Shown here piece after piece: positions 15,478-24,668 of a stretch of 64,000 nt of DNA. The position numbers and the translations under genes are program-made. The stretch comes from DATFYP01 sp035626235 (GTDB lineage: Archaea > Thermoproteota > Nitrososphaeria > Nitrososphaerales > Gagatemarchaeaceae): positions 26,777 through 90,776 of the forward strand of contig DASPOB010000075.1 in assembly GCA_035626235.1 (NCBI GenBank). Direction: 5' to 3'. The notes below the pieces were generated by a model. That model saw only the letters and a program-made list of their open reading frames with translations. It made no database searches and had not been told where the DNA came from. The stretch's first letter is position 1. Every line of letters starts with the position of its first letter.

Positions 15478-17133
15478 CTATTCGGGGAGCATCGGGACAC
15501 GGACGCCTTTGGTTTTGGCCGTTCTAATCGCGTCCGGGTAGCCTGCATCCACGTGTCTCGCGACGCCTATTCCAGGGTCGTTCGTCAGCGCCGTCGCCAG
15601 CCTCCTGTCGGCCTCCTCGGTCCCGTCGGCGATCACGGCGAGGCCGGCGTGAATCGAGTAGCCTATCCCCACCCCGCCACCATGGTGGACTGATACCCAC
15701 GAAGCCCCGGAAACGGCGTTGAGCAGGGCGTTGAGTATTGGCCAGTCCGCGATGGCGTCAGACCCGTCCCTCATCCCCTCCGTCTCTCTGTATGGAGACG
15801 CGACCGAGCCCGAGTCGAGGTGGTCGCGGCCTATTACTATGGGGGCAGAAATACGACCGTCCCTCACCATCTTGTTGATCACCTTGCCGAACCGTGCCCT
15901 TTCCCCATACCCGAGCCAGCAGACCCTGGCGGGTAGCCCCTGGAACTGAACCCTGTCGTGCGCCTTCTTGATCCACCTGGCAAGGGACTTGTTTTCGGCG
16001 AACTCCTTGAGGATTACCTCGTCGGTCGCGTAGATATCCTCGGGCCTCCCGGAGAGGGCCACCCACCTGAAGGGCCCCCGACCCTCGCAGAAGAGCGGCC
16101 GGATGTACTCCTGCACGAACCCCGGAATCTTGAAGGAGTCCTTGACCCCTGCGTCCAACGCCATCTTCCTGATGTTGTTTCCGTACTCGAATGTGACCGC
16201 TCCTGCATCCTGCAGCTCCAGCATGGCGCGCACGTGGGTGGCAATCGAGGCCATGGACCGCTTGAGGTACCCTTCCGAGTCTGACTCCCTCATCGCATCG
16301 GCTTCCTTGACGCTCAGCCCCGAGGGGATGTATCCAGAAAGCGGATCATGGGCGGCTGTCTGGTCTGTCAGCACGTCGGGCTTGAAGCCCGAACTTGCCA
16401 GCTCCGGAAGGACATCCGCCGCGTTGCCGAGGAGGGCGATCGACACGGCTTTGCCATCTCTGGCCGCCTCCTTGGCGATTCGCGTGGCTTCCCGAGGGTC
16501 CTCGAGCATCGTGTCGCAGTAGCCCTTGTCGAGCCTCCTCTGAATTGGCCTCTTGTCGACCTCTACGACCAGGGCGACCCCCTCGTTCATGGTGACAGCG
16601 AGGGGCTGGGCTCCCCCCATCTCGCCCAGCCCAGACGTCAGCACGACTCTCCCCCTCAGCGTCCCGTGAAAGTGCTTGTTGGCGACGGCAGCCAGCGTCT
16701 CGTACGTCCCCTGGAGGATTCCCTGCGTTCCGATAAACATCCAGCTGCCCGCGGTCATCTGGCCGTACATGGTCAGCCCCCTCTCCTCGAGTTCCCTGAA
16801 GTAGGCCCAGTCGGCCCACTTGGGGACGATCATCGCGTTGGATATCAGGACGCGCGGGGCGGATTCGTTCGTGCGGAAGATTCCCACGGGCTTCCCAGAT
16901 TGCACGATCAGTGTTTCGTCGTTCTCGAGCGATCGGAGCGATTTGACGATGGCGTCGTACGCCTCCCAGCTCCTGGCGGCCCTCCCTGTCCCCCCGTAGA
17001 CAATCAGATGGTCGGGGTCCTTGGCGACCTCGGGGTCGAGGTTGTTCATCAGCATCCTAAGCGCGGCTTCCTGGTGCCAGCTCTTGCAAGACAGCTCGTT
17101 CCCGCGTGGCGCACGGACGACGTGCTTTTGCAC
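15478..17133 (-). CDS. hutU: Urocanate hydratase HutU
   Basis: HutU converts urocanate to imidazolonepropionate using tightly bound NAD+. The 551-residue protein is full length with family signatures: DPDHLIVYGGTGRAARSW, the glycine-rich VVLTSGLGEMGGAQPLA (NAD site), LTDQTAAHDPLSGYIP, FEYGNNIR, ALSGRPEDI and the conserved GASWVSVHHGGGVGIGYSIHAG. A TATA box (CTTATATC, 17156-17163) lies 26 bases upstream of the GTG, so the message is leaderless. It is divergent from the glutamine-synthetase-like gene, and the remaining hut genes follow on the other strand. Confidence 0.96.
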   Translation of the reverse strand: MQKHVVRAPRGNELSCKSWHQEAALRMLMNNLDPEVAKDPDHLIVYGGTGRAARSWEAYDAIVKSLRSLENDETLIVQSGKPVGIFRTNESAPRVLISNAMIVPKWADWAYFRELEERGLTMYGQMTAGSWMFIGTQGILQGTYETLAAVANKHFHGTLRGRVVLTSGLGEMGGAQPLAVTMNEGVALVVEVDKRPIQRRLDKGYCDTMLEDPREATRIAKEAARDGKAVSIALLGNAADVLPELASSGFKPDVLTDQTAAHDPLSGYIPSGLSVKEADAMRESDSEGYLKRSMASIATHVRAMLELQDAGAVTFEYGNNIRKMALDAGVKDSFKIPGFVQEYIRPLFCEGRGPFRWVALSGRPEDIYATDEVILKEFAENKSLARWIKKAHDRVQFQGLPARVCWLGYGERARFGKVINKMVRDGRISAPIVIGRDHLDSGSVASPYRETEGMRDGSDAIADWPILNALLNAVSGASWVSVHHGGGVGIGYSIHAGLAVIADGTEEADRRLATALTNDPGIGVARHVDAGYPDAIRTAKTKGVRVPMLPE

Positions 17134-17260
17134 GAACCTGTTTCAGTCCCTTGGCGATATAAGATTTCATTCTGGATGCCCAGGTTGCCTACTGTGGTCC
17201 TGCCGCGGCCTGGAGCGAGGGCGAGTGCCGGCCGAGGCTGAGACTTCCGCAGGCATACAA

Positions 17261-17268
17261 CATAAAAG
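17261..17268 (+). promoter_or_regulatory. TATA box of the GS-like/hutI genes
   Basis: CATAAAAG is centred 28 bases before the ATG at 17293. Together with the opposite box at 17156-17163 it makes a compact bidirectional promoter region between hutU and the rest of the cluster. Confidence 0.7.
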
Positions 17269-17292
17269 AGAAGGTTTGGCCACGCGTGTGGA

Positions 17293-18621
17293 ATGCGCGT
17301 CTCAGAGATTGAAGCAGCGATACAGAAACATGACGTGAAGGAATTGGCCCTGCAATTCACCGACCTATCTGGCATTCTTCACTCCCTTTGGGTTCCGGCA
17401 GGCCAGGTTTCGAAGGTCGCGGAGGAGGGAATTCACATGGACGGCTCCTCCGTCGACATGGTCGACATCAGCGAGAGCGACCTCAAGCTGATGCCTGACC
17501 TGGACACATTCGCAGTGATGCCCGCTGGTATCTTCCCACGCAGGGTGGCGAGAGTGGTCTGCAACATTTTCGAGCCCGATTCGGACAGGCCCCTAGCGAT
17601 CGACCCGAGATTCCTCCTCAAGAGAGTCGTCAAGGACTCCAGCAAGACGCTCGGAGATTCGGTTACTTACAATGCATGCAGCGAGATAGAGTACTTCCTG
17701 TTCGGCAGGGACGGAAGCGGTAGTCTGCGCAGGCTCGACGAAGGCGGATACCTTGCGAGTCCACCGGCGGACTCTGGGGTTGACACCAGGCTCGAAATCA
17801 CCGAGAACCTGCGGAGCGTGGGGGTCGTGGTCGAAAAGCACCACCACGAGGTCCCGCCCGGAAAGTACGAGCTGAACATCCCGTACTCCAACGCTCTGAA
17901 GATGGCAGACACCGTTTACATGGTGAAAATGATCGTGAAGATGACGGCAGAGCGAAAGGGGCTCGTCGCCTCTTTCATGCCCAAGCCATTTCACGACGGC
18001 TACGGTGCGGGACTGCACACTCACGTGAGCTTGACCGACGACAGGCGGAAACGGAACCTGTTCTATGATCAGAAAGGACCATACGGCATCACCAGGACGG
18101 CGTTGAGTTTCATAGCGGGCGTATTGGCCCACGCGAGGGGCATCGCGGCGCTCACCAACCCGTCTGTCAATTCCTACAAGAGGCTGGTCCCAGGGTGGGA
18201 AGCGCCTGTCTACTTGTCCTGGGCAAAATACAATCGCTCCGTGCTCGTGAGGGTTCCTCCGGGAAAGGGGATGAAGGCTCGGATTGAGTACAGGCCCACG
18301 GACGGTTCCTGCAACTTCTACGTCGCCTACGCCGCTATCCTCGCGGCCGGGCTCGACGGGGTCCGAAGGAAGCTCGACCCTCCGGAGCCGGTGGAAGAGG
18401 ACATCTACCACATGGACGAGAAAGCGAGGGCCAAGAGAGGCATAGGAACGTTGCCGGGGAGCCTCGGAGAAGCCCTGGTCGAACTCGCCGGGGACAGGTA
18501 CATGCGAGACAGCCTGGGCAGCGCCTTCTGCGACAAGTTCCTGAAGCTCAAGGGGAAGGAGTGGAACGAGTTCAACAGGACGGTTCACGAGTGGGAGAGG
18601 AAGAAGTACCTAGACGTGTGA
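17293..18621 (+). CDS. Glutamine synthetase family ligase within the hut cluster
   Basis: The 442-residue protein has a type I GS layout: N-terminal beta-grasp (residues 1 to about 100, with the MDGSS loop) and the catalytic domain with ACSEIEYFLF (metal Glu), VEKHHHEVPPGKYELN, GAGLHTHVSL, NPSVNSYKRLVPGWEAP, RSVLVRVP and ARIEYRPTDGSCNFY. All main catalytic groups are present, but HHHEVPPGKYE replaces the usual HHEVAxGQHE. It could be an ordinary GlnA re-assimilating ammonia released by histidine breakdown, or a gamma-glutamyl ligase acting on a pathway intermediate or amine. Leaderless ATG, 22 bases before hutI. Confidence 0.88.
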   Translation: MRVSEIEAAIQKHDVKELALQFTDLSGILHSLWVPAGQVSKVAEEGIHMDGSSVDMVDISESDLKLMPDLDTFAVMPAGIFPRRVARVVCNIFEPDSDRPLAIDPRFLLKRVVKDSSKTLGDSVTYNACSEIEYFLFGRDGSGSLRRLDEGGYLASPPADSGVDTRLEITENLRSVGVVVEKHHHEVPPGKYELNIPYSNALKMADTVYMVKMIVKMTAERKGLVASFMPKPFHDGYGAGLHTHVSLTDDRRKRNLFYDQKGPYGITRTALSFIAGVLAHARGIAALTNPSVNSYKRLVPGWEAPVYLSWAKYNRSVLVRVPPGKGMKARIEYRPTDGSCNFYVAYAAILAAGLDGVRRKLDPPEPVEEDIYHMDEKARAKRGIGTLPGSLGEALVELAGDRYMRDSLGSAFCDKFLKLKGKEWNEFNRTVHEWERKKYLDV

Positions 18622-18643
18622 TGGTAGGAGGAGGCGATTCGCT

Positions 18644-19915
18644 GTGGCCATCAGAGCAGACTTCGCGATAGTTCACGCTAACGAGATGGCGACTCTAAGA
18701 GGGGGCCGGGGCTGCCCGCGGAGAGGAAGGGAGATGAGCGACCTGGGACTGGTCGAAGACGGTGCCGTAGCCGTGAGGGGAGGAAGGATTGTCGCAGTGG
18801 GAAAGACGAACGAAGTGGTGGGAAAGATCGAAGGCAAGTTCGAGTCCATTGACGCGAGCGGTCAGTTTGTCTCGCCAGGACTGGTAGACCCGCACGTCCA
18901 CCTGGTCTTTGCCGGTTCGAGGGAGGAGGAACTCGAGGACATGGCCGTGAGAAGCACGCCCTACCTCCAAATCAAGGCGAAGGGGGGCGGAATGCCGACG
19001 ACCTTGAAGAGAACCGCCGACTCGTCCACAGATGAGCTGATCAAGGCGACGACACGGATTCTCGATACCATGCTTGTTCACGGAACGACAACCATCGAAG
19101 CCAAGAGCGGGTACGAGATGACCTTCAAGGGAGAACTGAGGCAGCTTGAAATCATCAGAGAGCTGGGCAAGGCCCACCCCATAGGAATCGTCCCCACCTT
19201 CCTAGCCCAGGGCATCCCCTTCGGATGGGAGGACAAGGTTGACGAGCTCACCGACGAGATCGTGAAAATTTGGATCCCGGAGATCGCGAAGCGCAAGCTC
19301 GCGTCGTACTGCGATGTGTTTTGCGAGAGAGGCTATTTCAACCTGGCACAGTCACGGCGGATATTGGAGGCTGGCAGGGCCAGCGGGATGAAGCCCAGGA
19401 TTCACGCCGACTGGCTTGGGCACTCCGGGGGAGCGAGGTTGGGCTCAGAGCTGGAAGTCGTCTCAGCAGACCACCTCATCTTCACGCCCAAGCAAGAGAT
19501 CGAGGCCCTCGTGAAGAAGGGCATCATGGGGACGTTTCTCCCCACTACACCCTTCTGCTATCTCGGCACCTATGCCAAGGCCAGAGAAGTCATCGAAATG
19601 GGACTCCCGGTCGCTCTTGGGACAGACCTGAGTGCTGCAGACATGTGCGAGTCGATGCAGATGATGATGGCGATCGCCATTCTCCAGATGAAGATGACCT
19701 CTGAGGAGGCCCTGACCGCAGCCACCTTCAATGCAGCGGAATCGATAGGGAGAGGGGGCGAAGCGGGAAGCCTAGAGGTCGGGAAGAGGGCGGACGTCGT
19801 CGTCTTCGACGCCCCCAACCATCGGTTCTTCGCGTACCATTACGGCGTGAACCTCGCCGAAAAGGTATTCAAGAGCGGCAGGCTGGTTGCCGAAAGAGGG
19901 CGGAGGACAAATTAA
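18644..19915 (+). CDS. hutI: Imidazolonepropionase HutI
   Basis: HutI opens the imidazolone ring to N-formiminoglutamate. It is an amidohydrolase-superfamily TIM barrel: the metal HxH in VDPHVHLVFAGSREEE, the substrate region YLQIKAKGGGM and HGTTTIEAKSGYE, the metal His in IHADWLGHSGG, the His of SADHLIF and the metal Asp in GTDLSAADMCES. The length of 423 residues is typical. The start is a GTG preceded at a normal distance by GGAGGAGG, a strong ribosome binding site, consistent with translation from the GS-like gene's message. Confidence 0.96.
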   Translation: MAIRADFAIVHANEMATLRGGRGCPRRGREMSDLGLVEDGAVAVRGGRIVAVGKTNEVVGKIEGKFESIDASGQFVSPGLVDPHVHLVFAGSREEELEDMAVRSTPYLQIKAKGGGMPTTLKRTADSSTDELIKATTRILDTMLVHGTTTIEAKSGYEMTFKGELRQLEIIRELGKAHPIGIVPTFLAQGIPFGWEDKVDELTDEIVKIWIPEIAKRKLASYCDVFCERGYFNLAQSRRILEAGRASGMKPRIHADWLGHSGGARLGSELEVVSADHLIFTPKQEIEALVKKGIMGTFLPTTPFCYLGTYAKAREVIEMGLPVALGTDLSAADMCESMQMMMAIAILQMKMTSEEALTAATFNAAESIGRGGEAGSLEVGKRADVVVFDAPNHRFFAYHYGVNLAEKVFKSGRLVAERGRRTN

Positions 19916-20038
19916 CGCTGCGCCCGCTGGGTCGCGTCAGTCGTGACCCGCATAGACTTATCTCAACTTGGGATGACGGCACGCAGAGTTGGAGAATCGA
20001 GGGGTGACCGGGACGGCACTTGGGAATGATGCCCGTTC

Positions 20039-21061
20039 ATGAGCGCGGCGCACCAATGTAGCCTCGGTGTCTCCTTCGGGCCTCAGTCAGACCTCTACTC
20101 GTTCCCCCGCGGTCACCCGATGAACAACTCCAGGACGGAGATTTTCGCGAAGGCGATCGAACGACTAGAGCAGGAGTTGAAGAAAGGGGAGGCGCCTGGG
20201 ACAGTTGCGATAGTTGACCCGACTTCAGCGGGCGAAGAGGAACTCCTGATGTTCCACACGAAAGCGTACGTCGACTTCGTCAAGGAGTCCTCCCGTGTCG
20301 GGACGGGGAGCCTGGACTACGGGGACACGCCCTCGTTCAAGGGGGTGTTCGAGGCGTCTCTGTACCCCGTTGGCAATACCCTGAACGGCCTCAGACTGAT
20401 TTTGAAAGGCCGGTTCGAGCACTTCTTCAACCCGGTGGGGGGGCTCCACCACGCCAGGAGGGACAGGGCGGGCGGCTTCTGCGTGTTCAACGACGCGGCA
20501 GTCGCAATCTGCGAGCTGTTGGAGAAGGAGCGGTTGAAGAAGGTCGCCTATGTCGACATAGACGCGCACCACGGGGACGGGGTATTCTACGCGTTCGAAT
20601 CGGACCCGAGGGTGATAATAGGAGACATACACGAGGACGGCCGATACCTCTACCCTGGGACAGGCTACGCGTCAGAGACAGGAAGCAAAGGGGCCGAAGG
20701 GACGAAGATGAACATCCCGATGCCTCCATGGTCCGGAGACAAGGACTTCTTCGAGGCATTCGACAAGTTGGAGCAGTTCATCCGAGGCTTTGAGCCCCAG
20801 TTCATACTTCTCCAGTGCGGGGCCGACTGCCTCGCAGGCGACCCGATTACTCAACTGTCATACAGCTCGGCTGTCCACGCCTACGCGACGAAGAAGCTCC
20901 ACAAGCTCGCTCACGACGTCTGCGGAGGCCGAATCCTTGCCATGGGGGGAGGTGGTTACGATCCATTGAACGTGGCTGAGGCATGGTCGGCAGTCATGGG
21001 GGAGCTGTCGGGAGTCAAGATAGGGGGGCCAGACCCGGGGTCGCTCGGACCCTGGTGGTAG
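20039..21061 (+). CDS. Histone-deacetylase/AcuC-fold amidohydrolase in the hut cluster
   Basis: The 340-residue protein has all active-site elements of zinc deacetylases: FPRGHPMN, the His pair in GGLHHARRDRAGGFCVFND, the metal ligands in DIDAHHGDGV, the third ligand in CGADCLAGDP and the transition-state Tyr in MGGGGYDPLN. Known members remove acetyl or other acyl groups from lysine, polyamines or acetoin-pathway proteins. The arginase-type HutG, which hydrolyses formiminoglutamate, has the same overall fold class. Lying between hutI and hutH, where a formiminoglutamate-handling enzyme is expected, it may do that step. This is inference from position. Confidence 0.9.
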   Translation: MSAAHQCSLGVSFGPQSDLYSFPRGHPMNNSRTEIFAKAIERLEQELKKGEAPGTVAIVDPTSAGEEELLMFHTKAYVDFVKESSRVGTGSLDYGDTPSFKGVFEASLYPVGNTLNGLRLILKGRFEHFFNPVGGLHHARRDRAGGFCVFNDAAVAICELLEKERLKKVAYVDIDAHHGDGVFYAFESDPRVIIGDIHEDGRYLYPGTGYASETGSKGAEGTKMNIPMPPWSGDKDFFEAFDKLEQFIRGFEPQFILLQCGADCLAGDPITQLSYSSAVHAYATKKLHKLAHDVCGGRILAMGGGGYDPLNVAEAWSAVMGELSGVKIGGPDPGSLGPWW

Positions 21062-21170
21062 TGCCTCCGCCGGGCGTCCAGGCAGACGCTGCCATCGCAC
21101 CGACGCGGTCCCATGAGAACTGCTAAAGGATTTATTACGACTGTTTCGGGCGAATTGGTTTGAGAGCCCG

Positions 21171-22712
21171 ATGAAAGGGGGTAGAGCAGTCCTGAAGATT
21201 GATGGCAAAGACCTGACCGTCGAAGATGTCGTCGGAGTCGCAAGAAACGACGTACGGATCGAATTGTCCAAGGACGCGATTGAAAGGGTGAAGGCATCGA
21301 GGGCCGTCGTCGAGAAGCTCATCGCCAAGAGAGAGAAGATCTACGGCGTCTCCACTGGCATAGGGGAGCTGTCCAACGTCATCCTCACCCCGGAACAGGT
21401 CAGAATCTTCCAGAAGTACATCGTGTACAGCCACGCCGCCGGCTGGGGCGATCCCGTCGCCATCGACGACGCGCGGGCCGCCTGGCTGACGAGGGCGAAC
21501 GTGTTGGCGAGAGGCTTCTCGGGACTGAGACCGGTAATGGTCGAGACGCTTGTCGAGATGCTGAACAAGGGAGTTACCCCGGTGATGTACCAGAAAGGCT
21601 CAGTGGGGGCAAGCGGCGACCTGTCGCCCCTCGGGCAGGGAGCGCTGGTGCTCATGGGGGAGGGCGAAGCGTTCTATCGAGGAAGCAGAATGAAAGGGAA
21701 AGAAGCGATGGACAGGGCGGGAATAAAGACAGTCGTTCTGGAAGCGAGGGACGGACTCGCCATGATAAACGGCTCGAACCTTGTAGCGGGGATGGGGTGC
21801 CTGCAGGTCCACGACGCCGACCTTCTCGTGAAAACCTCGGAGATTGCCGCTGCGATGACGCTGGAGGCTCTGCTGCCGAACATGCTGGCATACGACGAGA
21901 GAATCCACAAGGTCAGAGGCTACGAAGGCGCCGTGAAGTCCGCCGAGAACGTCAGAAGGATCGTGCAAGGGAGCGAAGTGCTCAAGCAGAAGCCACAGAA
22001 GGTGCAGGAATCATACAGCCTGAGGAGCACCCCTCAAGTCGTGGGCGCGGCCAAGGACACGCTGGAGTTCGCGAAGAGAATGTTCGAGATCGAGATAAAC
22101 GGCGTCGGGGACAACCCAATCTTCTTCCCCGACGAGGGAGGAGTCGTCCTTACGGGCGCGAACTTCCAAGGGACTCCGCTGGCCTTCGCTCTGGAGTTCC
22201 TCGGGATCGCGCTGACGACCGTCTGCGCGCTTTCAGAAAGACGGATGAACAGGCTCGTGAATCCTAACCTGAACATGGGCCTTCCCGCTTTCCTGACGAA
22301 AGGAGCAGGGATGTTCTCTGGGATGATGCTCTCTCAGTACACCGCCGCCTCGCTCGTCTGCGAGAACAGAGTCTTGGCCACGCCCGCTGCGACTGGCTCG
22401 ATTCCCACCGCCGCCGACCAGGAAGACTTTGTGAGCATGGCGACCACGACGGCAATCAAGACGAAGCAGATTCTCAAGAACACGAGCGCGATTGTTGCCA
22501 TCGAGTTGATGGCGGCCGCTCAGGCTCTAGACTTCAGAAGGCCCCTGAAACCGGGCAAAGGAACCCAAGCGGCACATGAGGTCATAAGGAAACATGTGAC
22601 ACACCTCGAAGAGGACAGGCCCCTCTACCCTGACATCGAGAAGCTGTCGGAGGTCGTCATGTCGGGCGAGGTCTTGGCCGCCGTGGAGAAGTCGATAGGG
22701 AACCTGAAGTAG
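21171..22712 (+). CDS. hutH: Histidine ammonia-lyase HutH
   Basis: HutH deaminates histidine to urocanate, the first step of the pathway. The 513-residue protein contains the MIO-forming triad Ala-Ser-Gly in SVGASGDLSPLGQGALVLMGEGEA, the N-terminal YGVSTGIGEL, the NGSNLVAGM segment, QESYSLRSTPQVVGA and DNPIFFPDEG. An A/T-rich TATA box (TTTATTAC, 21131-21138) gives a leader of about ten bases. A deaminase versus aminomutase or Tyr/Phe lyase role cannot be separated by eye, but neighbours hutU and hutI make histidine the likely substrate. Confidence 0.95.
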   Translation: MKGGRAVLKIDGKDLTVEDVVGVARNDVRIELSKDAIERVKASRAVVEKLIAKREKIYGVSTGIGELSNVILTPEQVRIFQKYIVYSHAAGWGDPVAIDDARAAWLTRANVLARGFSGLRPVMVETLVEMLNKGVTPVMYQKGSVGASGDLSPLGQGALVLMGEGEAFYRGSRMKGKEAMDRAGIKTVVLEARDGLAMINGSNLVAGMGCLQVHDADLLVKTSEIAAAMTLEALLPNMLAYDERIHKVRGYEGAVKSAENVRRIVQGSEVLKQKPQKVQESYSLRSTPQVVGAAKDTLEFAKRMFEIEINGVGDNPIFFPDEGGVVLTGANFQGTPLAFALEFLGIALTTVCALSERRMNRLVNPNLNMGLPAFLTKGAGMFSGMMLSQYTAASLVCENRVLATPAATGSIPTAADQEDFVSMATTTAIKTKQILKNTSAIVAIELMAAAQALDFRRPLKPGKGTQAAHEVIRKHVTHLEEDRPLYPDIEKLSEVVMSGEVLAAVEKSIGNLK

Positions 22713-22893
22713 CTGGCTCGCAAAGAAATCCTGCCTCGGCCGCTGGAGCTGCCTCTGCTATGGCCCTCGTTGAGTCTATGTCTGATGATGCCTTCCTGCG
22801 CGAGATTCTCCCCACATTTCTCCTTAATTCAACTGCGACCTGCATGCCGCCAACGGGCTGGCACCATCTCTTCAAATTGACCGCCGCGTGGGA

Positions 22894-22901
22894 GTTAAAT
22901 C
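22894..22901 (+). promoter_or_regulatory. TATA box deciding the start of the GNAT gene
   Basis: GTTAAATC lies inside the longer open frame and is about 30 bases before the TTG at 22928, making that TTG the likely leaderless start. Confidence 0.6.
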
Positions 22902-22927
22902 CCGAAGGTTTGGATTGGAATTGGCCA

Positions 22928-23371
22928 TTGACTGTGGAAATCCGCCCCTTCAGGAGAGAAGACACAAGGTCGGTTCTCGAACTAGCCAACTCGTTCGCCG
23001 CATTCGACGGGACTACTAGTGAAGCAGACCTTGCGGTTATTGGCTACTTCCCTAACGGAATCTGCGTCGCCGAGAGCGAGGGCAGGGTTGTCGGATTTGC
23101 GTACGGGTGCTTCAAGGACGTTCCCGGAGAGGTCCTCGAAAGGTGGGGGGCGACCAAGGTCGGTGAGGTGGAGCTGCTTGTCGTTCACCCCCACTACAGG
23201 GACAAGGGAATAGGCAAGTCTCTGCTCGCGAGGCTATTGGATGAGTTCAAGAATGCGGGAGCCGATACGATTCTTCTGAACTGCCCAGTGGTAGCGACCG
23301 AAGCTAAGGGACTCTATGACAAAATGGGGTTCGAGGTCAAGTCATACCAAATGAAGAAACGACTCACCTAG
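22928..23371 (+). CDS. GNAT family N-acetyltransferase
   Basis: This 147-residue single-domain GNAT starts at a TTG giving M-TVEIRPFRREDTRSVLELANSF. Motif A is ELLVVHPHYRDKGIGKSLLARLLDEF, with the pyrophosphate-binding R-x-K/G-x-G-I-G loop; the last strands are TILLNCPVVATEAKGLYDKMGFEVKSYQMKKRL. The longer frame from 22760 is rejected because of the internal TATA box. The substrate is unknown: RimI-like protein or small-molecule acetylation are both possible. Confidence 0.85.
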   Translation: MTVEIRPFRREDTRSVLELANSFAAFDGTTSEADLAVIGYFPNGICVAESEGRVVGFAYGCFKDVPGEVLERWGATKVGEVELLVVHPHYRDKGIGKSLLARLLDEFKNAGADTILLNCPVVATEAKGLYDKMGFEVKSYQMKKRLT

Positions 23372-23437
23372 GCCCCGCAGGCATTCAGCGGGCTCAAGGA
23401 CGACCTGGTAGCTGGTGCGATCCCGCGCGCCTCCGGA

Positions 23438-24313
23438 CTAGGACACCCGCGAACCGACCCCAGCCCGCGGCTCTTTCCTTGTAGAGAGGACGCGGTCGCT
23501 GCGGGACCTCGCTATGATCAGGCGCCAATTATTCTTGAGCGCCTTGATCTCAGGCCGCGGCCGATACCCCCGCCTCTTCGCCTCCTCCCGTATCTCGGCC
23601 AATACGATGGATGGGACCCCCTTGCGCGGCCCCCAACGTCTGGCGAATGCGGGAATCTGTCTCCAATCCTCCCTTTCTTCCGCGTCCATACTCACGCTGT
23701 AGAAGGCGTCCCTGATTACAGCAAAACCCCTCGCGGCAAGCAGCCTCCTGTAGTCTATCGACCGTCTACGACTGGCGAATACCTCAGGGTTGATTCCGTG
23801 GCTGGCTAGTACACTCCTCACGGCGTTCCGATACGCCCGCCGATCTCTGTCTGAGCCATGCCAGACCGGCAGGTTGAAGGCGAGCACTCCCTCTGGTTCA
23901 AGCAAGTTTCGAACGCTGTTCACTAACCTCCCGGGCGAGGGAAACTGCCAGAAGGCTGAATTACAGACTACGAAGTCGAATTTTCCCATCTTGCCCACCA
24001 GCTGGTAGAGTTCGCCCACATCTCCTTCTACTATGCTGACATTCCTCGATGACTCCCGCCTCAGGTTCTGGCCTGCTATCCTCACCATCTTCGATGACCT
24101 TTCCACGCAGACGACTTGGCCCTCGACGCAGAGCCGTGACAGAAGCATCGTGCAGGCCCCCGTTCCGCTCGCCAACTCCAGAACTCGCGAGTCCCGTCTA
24201 ATCCCCAGTGGCTGAACTAGCCCATGGGCCACCCTTGAATAGTAATGCCATTTGTTTTCGAAACGGTCATAGTCTCTCGCGGACTCCTCCCAGACAGCCT
24301 CTCGAGAACGCAT
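23438..24313 (-). CDS. Class I SAM-dependent methyltransferase
   Basis: The Rossmann methyltransferase motifs are in order: SAM motif I VLELASGTGACTMLL, motif II QVVCVERSSKMV, motif III SIVEGDVGEL and motif IV FDFVVCNSAFWQFPSPGRLVNSVRNLLEPEGVLAFNLP. The C-terminal about 130 residues are basic and lack a recognisable domain. A TATA box (AGCTATATGC on the minus strand, 24338-24347) about 29 bases before the ATG at 24313 shows that the longer frame to 24391 is not used. The substrate is unknown. Confidence 0.85.
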   Translation of the reverse strand: MRSREAVWEESARDYDRFENKWHYYSRVAHGLVQPLGIRRDSRVLELASGTGACTMLLSRLCVEGQVVCVERSSKMVRIAGQNLRRESSRNVSIVEGDVGELYQLVGKMGKFDFVVCNSAFWQFPSPGRLVNSVRNLLEPEGVLAFNLPVWHGSDRDRRAYRNAVRSVLASHGINPEVFASRRRSIDYRRLLAARGFAVIRDAFYSVSMDAEEREDWRQIPAFARRWGPRKGVPSIVLAEIREEAKRRGYRPRPEIKALKNNWRLIIARSRSDRVLSTRKEPRAGVGSRVS

Positions 24314-24380
24314 CTGCTTCTCCCGAAAGGGTTCCGTGCATATAGCTGAACCCATACGTGTTCGTTCCTGGTCGCGCGCC

Positions 24381-24668
24381 CTACCGGGCATTGCGCTTGT
24401 ATCCGGTGCTGCGTGCCCACTCTTTCATCGAAGGGCTCACCCTCGAGTCACCAGCGCGGAGACGAAGGTACATGATAATGAAGCCCGCATGCACGTGCCC
24501 CAGCCCCATGTCTGACTTCAACCACTTCAGCATGTCTGAGTATTTCGCGACAACCTTGTCACCATCGACGAAACCTTTGCCAACTGCTAACTTCCAGAAC
24601 TCGTCAAGGGACTTGCCCGTCTTGGCTTCGATGTTGATGGCGTATCCATTGAACGTGGGCCTCCCCAA
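24381..24668 (-). CDS. DUF4287-like small protein
   Basis: This 95-residue protein resembles DUF4287: YAINIEAKTGKSLDEFWKLA near the N-terminus, then AKYSDMLKWLKSDMGLGHVHAGFIIMYLR, where the GLGHxHA motif is diagnostic. The family has unknown function and is often found beside DUF5655 domains, absent here. The start is a TTG with a TATA box (CGTATAACTG, 24693-24702) about 29 bases upstream, consistent with a leaderless message. Confidence 0.8.
   Translation of the reverse strand: MGRPTFNGYAINIEAKTGKSLDEFWKLAVGKGFVDGDKVVAKYSDMLKWLKSDMGLGHVHAGFIIMYLRLRAGDSRVSPSMKEWARSTGYKRNAR

Noticed and set aside
17593..18588. 331-codon open frame antisense to the GS-like gene
   Set aside because: The sense frame has all GS motifs; the antisense product is His/Val/Arg-rich shadow sequence.
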